This document shows, piece after piece, positions 1-10,849 of a stretch of DNA of 64,000 nucleotides. The translations under genes and the position numbers were made by a program. The first letter of the stretch is position 1. Each line of letters begins with the position of its first letter. The notes beneath the pieces were generated by a model. That model did not search any database. It saw only the letters and a list, made by a program, of their open reading frames with translations, and was not told where the DNA came from. Source of the DNA: Mangifera indica (taxonomy: Eukaryota; Streptophyta; Magnoliopsida; Sapindales; Anacardiaceae); contig NC_058149.1 of NCBI RefSeq assembly GCF_011075055.1, positions 13,274,449-13,338,448 of the forward strand, in the 5' to 3' direction.

Positions 1-311
1 TTCCTCTCAAGACATGTTTCTTTTTAACACTGATCCTATGCTTTGTCCTAATTCTGATTTCTGGTATGTAAAATATATTGCTTGCTGGAAGTTTGATTTT
101 CCTATTGTTTGTAATTTTTTTTTCTTAATTTTACAAATAATATTAAAAAAATATTCTTTTTTTTTTTTAAATTTTGATTAGTAAATAAAATAAATGTATT
201 TGATTTATCTGTTTCAGTGGAGCAAATCGAAGCTTATCGTGCAGGGAGAATTTTCAAACTCATGGGGCCGTGTTCAACCGCGCTCAATTGTGCATTTATT
301 TGCAATTCTAA
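1..311 (+). CDS. 3'-terminal exons of an unidentified gene (partial)
   Basis: Two exon-like pieces fit together. The first runs from the window edge to 63 and ends at a GTATGT donor. The second runs 218-311 after a TTTCAG acceptor. Joined in phase (TG + T) they give about 52 residues ending in the motif GAVFNRAQLCIYLQF and a TAA stop. The reading frame is open across both pieces, and the intron between them is T-rich with a good acceptor. I do not recognise the family. The rest of the gene lies to the left of the window, so no function can be given. Confidence 0.4.
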
Positions 312-1110
312 GGGGCTTTTAACCAAGTTCGGTGTGGTATGCAATGCTACCGGTTGTTTTTGTAGGATGTGAGGCTCGAATCTAAGTCTAAATTACTGTA
401 ATAACCTTTTTATTATCAATAAAAATAATTTTATCACATCCTTATATGTCAGCGTGATTACTCGAACAATGAAAAATTAGATAAAAATATGGTTCGAGAG
501 AACAGCACAAGATTTACGTAATTCAGTAACATGATAATATCATCGGATAAAACTTAGCTCCCTTACCCTTAACCTAATTTAAAGAGTTTGTTTGCTTACA
601 ATTACCGCAACGGTGAATTAATAAAAGTTAAAAAGATTAATTCAAATTATGGGAATAAGTTACTTCACCAAAGATATCATTTTGCCTAATAATTAAAAGA
701 ACGATATCGTTGAGATAATTATTTAATATAATTCAAATTGATTCATAAGTTAAATTCGAACTAAATCGAATCATCATCCTAATTTACGAGTTAGATCAGA
801 CTAAAATTTCTTTTATACGACTTCTACTTGGTTTCAAAAACAAATTGCCCATCTCAATTCAAGTTCAATATAAAAGAATTCACATTGCGTTAAACTGAGC
901 TGAGCTGGCTCTCAAGTTTGAGTCAATTCGATTCAAATCCAACCTTAATTAAGATTTGCGCCGGAAGGATTTTCTCCGGATAATCTTATATCCGAAACCA
1001 AACACAACGTTAAAGGGCAGGCGCATTCAACACTAGGCGCAACCTTTTTTCTTAACGGAATTTGTATAAACCCTAGCCATTGTTTAAACCCTTGTAAGAG
1101 CTCTGTTACA
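312..1110. other. Intergenic / NFD6 promoter region
   Basis: This AT-rich stretch has no supported gene. It holds the 3' flank of the left-edge gene and the upstream region of the NFD6-like gene. A telo-box-like motif AAACCCTA lies at 1068-1075, about 35 bases before the NFD6 ATG. Confidence 0.5.
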
Positions 1111-2833
1111 ATGGCTGGATCAGGGATTCTCTCCCGGTTATCATCATCTCGCTTACCCTCTTTGTCTTTCAAGATCAGAACTAACAAGTCTGTTATGCCC
1201 ACAATTTCTCCTTTGAAATCAAGCCCTCATCCTCAGGTCTCCGCTTCAGTGAAGCCAATTTCAAGGTGAGATCTTTCACAAACTAATTCATATGCAATTT
1301 TTTGTGTACCCAATAACCGAAGCTTGGTTTGTGAGAAATGAAAGCCAGAGAATTTGGTATCTGATTGTTTTTGTTGGCGGTAGATTACCAGTGGAATTGA
1401 GCTGCTTGATGTCGATGATGCCATTGCATAGTGCAGTAGCTTCCGCTCGCCTGAGATCATTTCTTTCCATGGATTCTCAGAGCTGGGGTTTGGTGCCTCA
1501 AGGTCAGTTGTTATCTGTTTCATCCACGCACACACAAACATTTAACTTTTGTTGTTTGGATTTATAGGATTGTCAAGTCTTATTTACCAACTAGAGGTAT
1601 TCCTAAACACCAATCTTTCAAATTTGAGAAGAACTTAAAGCAAATCCAACCACTCGATTCAACCAAGTTATTTATATAATCAGAGACTTGGAATTTTTAA
1701 AAGCTCTTTGAAAATTGGTGTTAGAAATTGTCAAAAGTATACTATGCTTTTTTGAGGAAGATCTTTTTACCTACTAGCCAAAAATTACTTAAGCCACTCA
1801 TTCAGGGAAGGTTAAAGCGGCACCATTTTTAGATGCATCCTTATTTATGATTGCCAAGATGTAGTGTATCTAACTTAAAGGGAGATTAACACTCTATTCC
1901 ATATGGGCTTTACTTTGGTCATCCTCATAGAGGGAGACCAAAACAACAAATTTGTTTGGTTGATAGGATGACTACTTTGAGAGCATGAGCAATGTAAGCA
2001 ACTATATATGCATTTTGCTTTTGTAAATGTAGCTCTGATATTCATTGAAATAAAAATACCTTAGTTCATTTCTCTACTACTTTCTTTTAATCAAATTTTT
2101 GGAGAGGTAGTCAATTTCAAGGTTAAATTACTATTAGGTTAATTAATAGTAGTAATTGTAGGACAGAGTTAAAACAATTTGAGACTATAGTTTTTGGACA
2201 TTTTCATGTCTCTAATTAACAAAGAGACTTGAGTGATTTGAGTGGTTGGACAGGGCTTGAAGTTTCACACTTTCAATTCACGAATTGGTTTTAAAAAGCC
2301 ATTTTTCTGAAGGAATAGGACCTGGAAAAAATCATCTAGACAAAGTGATATCCGGCAGTCGCTAAATCACCTAATGATAACAGGCATGAATGATTATAAA
2401 GTTTTGACCTCCTAAAATGTATACAATGGAAGAATTGCATGATAGCTCATCAACATGGTTTGGTGGCTCTGTCTGTACATAAAATGATTGATCTTTTGTT
2501 TGATACTTGGAATGCAAACAATTAAACATAGGAAATATTATTAACTGCTTCAGGGATGGCATGTTAGACTTAAAAACAGTTCCAGTGCAAAACACAGACT
2601 GGATATATATGGTTCATTGTTGCAAGAACCAATGAAGGATAATAAAACCTGTTCCACTAAGATCTTTGTCCATAAATTCTTGCCCATATAAGAGACTACA
2701 TCTAATATTTATTGCACTTAATATGGTCAGCAGTTCATTTTCTTATAAATGTTAGTTATCAATATTGTTGTCATTGTGATCGTTTACAATTTATATCTTT
2801 GTTTGTGTGACAGGTATCTCCATGCCTTTATGA
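1111..2833 (+). CDS. NFD6: NUCLEAR FUSION DEFECTIVE 6-like small mitochondrial protein
   Basis: Three exons at 1111-1265, 1384-1502 and 2814-2833 give a 97-residue protein. The N-terminus (MAGSGILSRLSSSRLPSLSF) is rich in Ser and Arg with no acidic residues, as in a mitochondrial or plastid presequence. Exon 2 carries the family's conserved core, MPLHSAVASARLRSFLS. The last exon is only 20 nt and codes for GISMPL before the stop, matching the remembered family C-terminus VPQGISMPL. In Arabidopsis this family is needed for polar nuclear fusion and acts in mitochondria. The biochemical role is unknown. Reading on into intron 2 instead gives a different tail of about 20 residues, so intron retention would change the C-terminus. 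The assignment rests on the core motif and the C-terminus. Confidence 0.85.
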
Positions 2834-3600
2834 CACAAGTTTTTGTTCCAGGTGATTCATCAAACAGATTTTATGTTAATCTTAGAATGCATTCTCTTCT
2901 TGAATTTGATAAACGGTAAGAGGTTTTTAGATGTTGGGTTTTCTTGTCCTTTTATTCAGTGTTGGAGAGATGTATTTTGGAAGAAATATTTGCATGAAAA
3001 ATCTGAGCAAGAAAATGTTGGATGCATGGATAGCTTTTTGCATTAAGCTGAATCAATTCAGTTGCCATAATGCAACTCAATAATTTTTTTTTTTTTCCTG
3101 AAGTTGAAAACCTTCCAATTTGCGAGGATTTAGTTAAATTTGGACCTTGCTTGAATGTATTAAGATTTGAAATGCCATGCATGGATTCCGATTTATGTGA
3201 CCTTTTAGTTTGTTATAAACTTGGTCTAAACATAGATTTGATGTGAACTATTTGAGTTCAACTTTAAGCTTGGATTGAATGATTCAAGGATTGAGTTTGA
3301 TTTCATAAAACGGGCCCAGTTTAAATTAATACAAACATTCGAGTTTGAGGTGAATCCGATCAAATCTAAAGAAAATTTGTTTTTGAATCAAGGTTGAATC
3401 CCAATTTGTTGATATTGAATTAACTCATATAGATTCAAGCAAAGTCTTATTTGGACTTGGGTTATATCAAATTTAACCTTAACTATGTAATTTGCATAAT
3501 TTAGCTTGAATACAAACTATGTTAAGTATAGTTGGATTCGAGGCAAATAGACTCGAGTTCAATAACAAACTCAATTTGATCAAGTTAGAAATGAGTTTAA
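2834..3600. other. Intergenic, no gene seen
   Basis: This is the 3' flank of the NFD6-like gene followed by AT-rich sequence with degenerate repeats of a 'gagtttga/aactcgag' type. No coding signal is supported. The downstream limit is where similarity to the 10-kb region starts. Confidence 0.5.
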
Positions 3601-5705
3601 TTTAGGCAAGCTTGAACTATAAAGGGCTTTGTATAATGAGTTTAAACTCGAGTTTAAAGTGTTTTGGTTTGTCAAACTTGTGAGTTTGAATGCGCTTAAT
3701 TTAAATCAGATAAAACAACATTATTTTAATTAATACATATAAAAATGATTTTATTTTAATTGATTTCAATTTAGTTACCAAACCTAATTCAATTTGAGCT
3801 CGATTAGGTATTATAGCTAAACTCGAGTTCAATTCATTTTGAGTGAAGCTCCTTGAATTTGAGTTTTGCTTTTTTTAACCAAATGTAACTCAAACTTGCT
3901 CAACTGAAATCCACTCTTAATGACAACCCATACAACTCATTTTAAATATTTTCATGGATGAATAACGGGATCCACCTAACAAATAAAATAAAAATGGATA
4001 CGATTAAAATACAAAATTTTCATAGCTGGGAGAAAATGGGGTTGCCAATAGTACATAGTCAACAAAGCTCATTTTGGTAAATTGGTGCCTTTTTTCGTGG
4101 GTCCAAGTACAATTGGAGGAGTATAATTAAAGAGCCAATAATAACAAGGACGATCAAATTCCTAAAGACTAAATAGAATTTATCACCAGTAAGTACCAGA
4201 TGGAAGCCCGCAAGAAGCCAACGGGAACAAATAAAGAGCCTAAAGCTGCATACACTTGCCACAGCATCTTATTTATAAAATTCTGAAAAATATTAAATGA
4301 ATAAAGTATCCAGATATCCAAGAGAATGTCGGCTTCCAGCTACACTAAGTTTTCTCTACGAGCAATGCATATGATTCCAATTCCAAACGAGCAACACAGT
4401 AATTGCATCAAAATGACCAAAAATAGAGGAATATATATACTGAAAATTTGTAAAATAAATAAAAGAAGGACGGAAGTTAGCAAACGAAAAGGTAAATTAG
4501 AAGCCATTTGGTTGGCTTGCATTTGCTGTGGAAGCATGCCTATATACTGCCCTCCATGGACAGATTGGGGATATGCCAACTAACTGTTATTACCTGCAGG
4601 TTGATGTGCTAGCGGATACATGCCACTCTGCACAGGCTGACCATTCCAGGCAAGGCCATTGCCTTGTGCATAAAGAGATTGCAAAGACTGAGGTGATCCC
4701 ATGCCTAGGACACTTCCATTTTGGTAAAACCGAGCTTCTGGAGTTTGAAAATTCTGCTGCTGGTATTGAGGGGCTGAAAGATTTTGTTGTGGGACAAAGG
4801 ATTTGATTGTCCAGCCATACTGGAAAACTGAGTATTGACAGAATTTAAAGAGCTGGTGCTATCTAAAAACATATGAAAGAGAATAAGGGAATTCTGCCGA
4901 GAAGATGCAGCACTGTTTGATTGTGGCTGTCCCACAGGAACCAGAGCCAATAAATTGTCTGCCTTTGGTGAGCCATAGCCATCGCCACTCAGAAGGTCCA
5001 TTTTGGGATTGACAGGCATTGAAGGAGTTGGACCATTAGTAGCAGGAGGGGCAGGAAGCAATAATTGATTCAGTGGTTGAGCCTCAGCACCACTACTTGA
5101 GGTCGACCTGCAAAAACATCCTGTATTTACAGCTCAAATAACAAAAAGCAATCTGATCAAGATTTTAACTATGTTGCAATAATCTTCAATATTGAAACAC
5201 ATGGAAATTCACAAAACGCAAACAATTTCATTTACCATACAACTATATATTTTAAAAGCAGTTAAAATTCTAAATTTAAGGCAAAACTAAAATTCAAAAC
5301 CTCAATTTACATTATAAAATTGATTGTTCCTATGGTGTCAAAGCACTCAAAATCTTATAACCTATTAAAAATTATCTTCATTGATAATTCAGCCAAACAG
5401 TCCTTAAAGAACAAAGACAACTTGAAATAGCTAATACAGCAATCACATTCATAATCCCAAGCAAGTCTGCGGCCAACTCAAGCCGATACCTAGTTTTAAG
5501 TCACAGTACCCAGTTAAAACATAAACCCGGGACTGATAGAGCTTCAGAACTTTCATAATATAAATTACAATGGTAAAACTTAGGCAGTGTAAAAAAAAAA
5601 ATCATCGAGTATAAATCAGTTCCAACTGATACCAACAGATCTAGTCATAATATAAAAAGTTTGGATAAAACCAAGTACCTCCCATCCGGCTGTTTGGTAG
5701 CATCT

Positions 5706-7311
5706 GTTAGAATATTTCCTAAAAACCAATCGCTTTGTTGGTTTTAGGGGTTGTATATCTTGCATATACATTATTAATAATACTTCACATGTTTTCTGCG
5801 TCACTTTTATATCTATGTTGTAGTTGTATATTACATTTATATTAGCTACATGCATATGACATGTGAAAGGTCCCGATGAGTTTTAATAAACGTCATCAAA
5901 TCGTTCCCTGCATAGACAATCTATTTGGGCAATAGTATTGCATAGTGGGTGTGTGCTATATCACCACAGTATATCAGTGGATGATATTAAACATGGTGGA
6001 TATACACATAGGTAAACAATAGAACCGTTTGATGGTTAGAAAACTGATTAAAGGTTATTATATTATATTGTTTATCGAACGTGACCATTGAACGATGATC
6101 ACATGGGCATTAATATGTAGTCAATGACACATCGTAAATCATACTAGTGTATAGATCCTTTGACTTGAGATATCACAGTTGTGTTTCGTTTCGGAACGTA
6201 TGATTCATACAGTGTATACCACGAGGCTAATCATGTCTTGTTCAGAAGCCACTTTGATCATATGTTGCTTGAGCGAGAGGACAAGTGATGATCATACAGG
6301 GATCCGTCAGCTCGACTGCTCCCGAGTTTTCATATGAATATCGAAAAACATGAAAATCTAAGACACTGACCAATGTAGGTAAAAGACCATATGAAGAGAG
6401 TTTCGATGTAGCACGTTATGATGTATTACTTGATATTCGAAAAGATTAAATATTGGATTTTGACATTCCATGAATCCAAGTTTAATCGGGATGTAACGAC
6501 GGAGGGATTGAACTACATGATAAGTGTAAGTAAGAAAGATTCATTTGACATTATGTAAAGCTTGTACTTCATTGTGTTGTAGGGTCATGAGACATTGCTA
6601 GATGACACCACATGATCAGTGGGAGCTTCGTTTTGTAGCGAAAAATGAAGTATATGGGTTAACGACAGTTTTAGTTTATACAGTGATATAATGAAACGTA
6701 TCGTTCGATATGGGGCCTACGATTACATCACTATGAACCTTGAAGGTCACATCCATATTTCAAGGAAGAAAATAGTGTTATGAAGCTGAAAATATTTATC
6801 CATGATTGGCTAGCACTTTCCGAGGGTAAAAATTATGTTTTCCGAATAAGATTTGGAAAATGGGCAAAATTGTCATTTTACACCTTTTAAATTGTTTAGA
6901 AAGTTAGAATAAATAATTTTGGGCACAAATTATTCAACATGTGTCAAATTCTAGTTTATCTTAATTATCAACCAATGAGAATTGAACACATGCTTTACCT
7001 TGATAAATATCAAGTTTTAGTTTAATAAAAGAGAGAAAAATATAGAAAAATTTATATTTTTCTCTTCTTCTTCTTCTTTTGCCAGGAAAAAGCATCCATT
7101 TTCTTTCATTTTTATTCTTTGAATGGTGCAAGTCAAGAAATCACTTATTTTAGTGATTTAAGCTTCCAAACTTTAAGTCAACTTACAAGGTACAAGATAA
7201 TTTACATGTTTTTATGTTTTAATTTCTTGAAACCATATAAATTTTATATTACCATTGTTATATATGATGTGAACATGATCTAAAATTTCTAATTTTCTTG
7301 CCAAAATCCTT
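5706..7311. mobile_element. 1.6-kb insertion in the TOL pseudogene, probably a solo LTR
   Basis: Comparison with the intact copy near 12978 shows that this block interrupts the exon 8 copy. The 8-mer TAGCATCT occurs on both sides (5698-5705 and 7312-7319) but only once at the matching place in the intact gene, so it is a target-site duplication. The insert has no long ORF. With a slightly different phase it starts TGTTAGAATATT, like many Copia-type LTRs, ends ...CTTTA, and has a 5-bp duplication (GCATC). An AATAAAA-type signal lies near 7022. I see no clear terminal inverted repeats, which argues against a DNA transposon. Insertion is certain; the class is an inference. Confidence 0.7.
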
Positions 7312-8402
7312 TAGCATCTACATCTACAAGTGCCCCACTAGGTTCAGGCTTTGGCTTCTCCACTCAAGCAGATTTCCCCACAGCAATCGATTCATGCTTG
7401 ACTAGTACACGCTGCAAGTCATCATTCAGTGCTAAGCCTTGACATAGCAGTGATTCATCTCTGAAGGAAGTAGAAAAAAATTACTGCATAAATATATATG
7501 TTGACATAACAGTGCTGAAACTTGACACATAGCACCATGATATTGAAAGAGTAATAGTAAAAATTGAGCGCTATTGGAATATAAACAACATAAGCAAGTG
7601 GGTGAAAAACTATGACTTACGCAGTTGAATTAACAAGATTTACCACTCTCAATAACATCCTGCCTAACAGCCTGCAAGTTGAAATAAAGATTGCACAACA
7701 TACAACTAGAAAATCAACATCAGATTGTAATATACGGAGAGAAAGAAAATATAACTGAAAGAATATAAAAGTTTTAGAGGTTGATACTTTTTATCATAAA
7801 AAATTATAAACTTGCAGGTATAGATCTCGTAACTGATCCAAATTTCATACTTTTGAGCATTACATGTAAATTAATTATTGCCCAATTCACACCAAGATTT
7901 AGCAGCAAAAAGCCAATTCGATCAGTACTCAATAGTACCTCTTTGTTGCTTGGATCTAATGCACTTAGCATTTCTGGAAGTATATCCATAACGCCATGTG
8001 CATTTTGAATTTCTGTCAAGCTAGTCAAATTCCATCCAAACTAAGATATTCATAATTACCAATTGTACCACAGAAGGTAGCAAAGGAAGTAGTAAAAGTA
8101 ATGCAACCATTAAAATTAAAACAAATCAAAGAGCCTACGCTCATTTTGCTTTTGCAACTACTCAAATCATCAGGTGAAATTAGTGCTCTAGTACACAGAA
8201 GAACGAGAGGACAAAAAAAAAAAAAGGATGGACCACTAAAATGAAATCACGATACTTCAACGAATGAAACGGTAGATCAATCAAGAGCGTATATATATAA
8301 CAAGAAGTGAGAAATTTTAACATCATACTGGCACAGGAAGCTTAAAAAACCTGGACAACGCTCGTTGTCTAGCAATGCATGCAAGTTTATATTTGTTTTA
8401 GT

Positions 8403-8609
8403 CTAATCGCTGTTTTAGTCTTTGCTAATTTATATTTGTTTCTCCCATAAAGTGGAGAGGAGGGTGATGCCACTGGTTCACTTCCATTTGTGCATGCAAG
8501 TTTATTTGTCAAGCTGTGTAGAGAGGATGAGACGAGGAGAGAGAGACTGCATGTGACTTTTTTCCTTTTATTTTAGCGTACTTTGAATAAAGATTTTGTG
8601 TATTAGCGA
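8403..8609. repeat. Inverted copy of TOL intron 4 sequence at the duplication edge
   Basis: About 207 bases here match the reverse complement of 14289-14495, the 3' part of intron 4 and the first three bases of exon 5 in the intact TOL gene. Landmarks are the shared words around 'tttgtttctcccataaagtgg' and 'gcatcaccctcctctccactt' read in opposite orientation. Just before it, 8351-8402 is a short unmatched patch containing another copy of 'gcatgcaagtttat'. This marks the breakpoint of the partial duplication. Confidence 0.88.
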
Positions 8610-8892
8610 GACGACTCCATCTTGTTTCTCTACTATTGGTCTACTATTTGTCAGAGAAAATGCCCAGATTTTAGGTTTGATATAAAAATTTTTTTTTTTT
8701 TAAATTTAATCAAGGGAGACCAAATTTAAAAAAAATATATATATATAATTTTAATTATTTTAATATTACTGCTAAAATAACGATTTTATCTTTTAATCTT
8801 AACAAAATATTTGTGAATGTATCTTAATAGATTAAAACTTGAATAAATATTTAAGTTTTTTTATCTGTCATGTATATATTTATCATTTCGAG

Positions 8893-9061
8893 TAATACTA
8901 TGTGTATCCACTTTGGGTACACAAATATATACATACTCATATGTGTCATCATATGATTGGTTATTGTTTTATTCTTAATTCAAAATCATCTAATCACATG
9001 ATGACATATATAAATGTGTATACATTTATGTACCCAAAATGAGTTTACATAGTTTTATTGT
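8893..9061. mobile_element. Palindromic MITE-like element, copy 1
   Basis: The ends form imperfect inverted repeats of about 34 bases: the left end reads 'actatgtgtatccactttgg' and the right end is close to its reverse complement. The middle carries 'catatgattgg' and 'taatcacatg' facing each other. Related elements occur at about 9776, 35108, 40288, 63204 and 63486. Confidence 0.7.
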
Positions 9062-9775
9062 TATCATTTCACCAAAACTTAAGTAAAAAATTGTTTTTTT
9101 TCCTTATCTAATTTAATAACATTAAATATACAATCAAAAAAAAATTTCATTATACATTATAAGTTCACTTTTGAACTTTGAAATTTTGTTAATTGGTTGG
9201 GTTATGTGTTTGAGATATTATAATTGAATTTCAGCTTTATATTATGTTTGAGAGTCATAAGACTAAAATTTTAAACTCGGTTATATATTGTGTTATATTA
9301 AATTTAATGGTTAATCAAATATTTTTTATTTGAAAATTTATATTGATTTTAACCAATTGGTTCATGAAAACTGATAAAATTATATTGATATTATCATATA
9401 TTTTTTGAAACATATTATTGACAAAATATTACATCAAACCCATATATATACTATTATGACATATTCATTTATATGAATAATACATGAATTTATAGTCATC
9501 ATATATCCTATATGAGAAAATGCAAATTCATATAATCAATATACAATAATGTAAAAAGGGAAAATATATATTTAGAATATCACATAACTTAGAAAATCAT
9601 ATATTTATGATATATTTTGATGTGAAAAATAATAAAACTCATATATTTATATATATAGTTAAAATATGAATAAATTGTATTTTTGCTATATTCAACTATC
9701 TGAATAGTTCATTAATTTATAATTATCATATATCATATACAAAAAAATACAAATCAATATATAATAATGTAAAAG

Positions 9776-9945
9776 AGCGATATTATGTGTATCTATTTTA
9801 GATACACAAATAGATATACATTTATATATGTCATAATGTAATTGAGTATTATTTTATTCTTAATTTAAACTCATCCTATCACATGATAATACATATGAAA
9901 TGTGTACTCAGTTATGTACTCAAAATAAATATATATAATTTTATT
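9776..9945. mobile_element. Palindromic MITE-like element, copy 2
   Basis: This is a diverged relative of the element at 8893. It keeps the left end 'attatgtgtatctattttag', the facing core words 'tgtaattgag' and 'ctatcacatgat', and the right end 'gtactcaaaataaatatata'. Confidence 0.6.
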
Positions 9946-10849
9946 GAATATAAAAAAGAAAAATATATATTTAGAATATCGACTAACTTACAAATCAATA
10001 TAAGCTTGAATTGGAAAGGGCTCTGTCTAATAAGTTCAAATTTAAGTTTGAAGTGTTTGATTTGTAAGCTTGTAAGTAGAGCTTGATCTAAATTAGTCAA
10101 AACAATATTGTTTCGATTAATACATATTAAAATAGTATCATTTCATTTAATTTTGATCTGACTAGAGTACCAAACTAAATTCAATTCAAGTTTGATTAAA
10201 TATTATAACCAAACTTGAGTTCAACTCAATTTGAGTGACTTAAGCTTGACCCTTTCAATCCAAGTCTAACCTACCCTTAACGCCAACCCACACATCATGA
10301 ATGAATAACGGGATCCACCTAACTAATAAAATAACAATTGATACGTTTAAAATACAAAAATTTCATAGCTTGAAGAAAATGGGGTTGTCAATAGTCTACA
10401 GTCAATACAGCTCATTTTGGTAAATTGGTGCCTTTTTTCATAGGCCTAAGTACAATTGGAGGAGTGTAATTAAAGAACCAATAATGAACAAGGACGATCA
10501 AATTCCTAAAGAGTAAATAGAATTTATCACCTGTAAGTACCAGATGCAGCCTGCCTGCAAGAAGCCAACAGGAACAAATAAAGAGCCTAAAGCTGCAAAC
10601 ACTTGCCACAGCATCTTATTCATAAAATTCTGAAAAAAATTAAATGAATAAAATATCCAGAAATCCAAGAGAATCTCCGCTTCCAGCTACACTGTCAACT
10701 CTTTTTTTTCTTTTTTAGGTTTTCTCTACAAGCAATGTACATGATTCCAATGCCAAACGAGGAACAAAGTAATTGCATCAAAATGACCAAAATAGAAGAA
10801 TACATATATATATAGAAAATTTTAAAAATAAATAAAAGAAGGAAGCAAG

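Larger units (their letters stand above)
3600..8610 (-). pseudogene. Truncated second copy of the TOM1-like (TOL) gene
   Basis: This stretch is collinear with about 10000-14050, the 3' half of the intact TOL gene plus its downstream flank. It lacks the VHS domain, exons 1-5. The exon 6 copy (7939-8020, 82 nt) is whole. The exon 7 copy (7621-7671) has lost 35 nt, which shifts the GAT-domain frame. The exon 8 copy is split by a 1.6-kb insertion. The exon 9 copy (about 4640-5105) has lost a G in a GGGG-like run near 4795, which shifts the frame. Most of exon 10 is deleted, and exon 9 and 10 pieces are fused near 4640. No start codon, promoter or full domain remains. It reads in the same direction as its parent, so it arose as a tandem partial duplication. 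Confidence 0.92.
8610..9999. other. AT-rich spacer between the two TOL copies
   Basis: This spacer separates the pseudogene from the downstream flank of the intact TOL gene. It is very AT-rich with repeated 'catatatttat' words and contains two palindromic MITE-like elements. No gene was seen. Confidence 0.6.
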
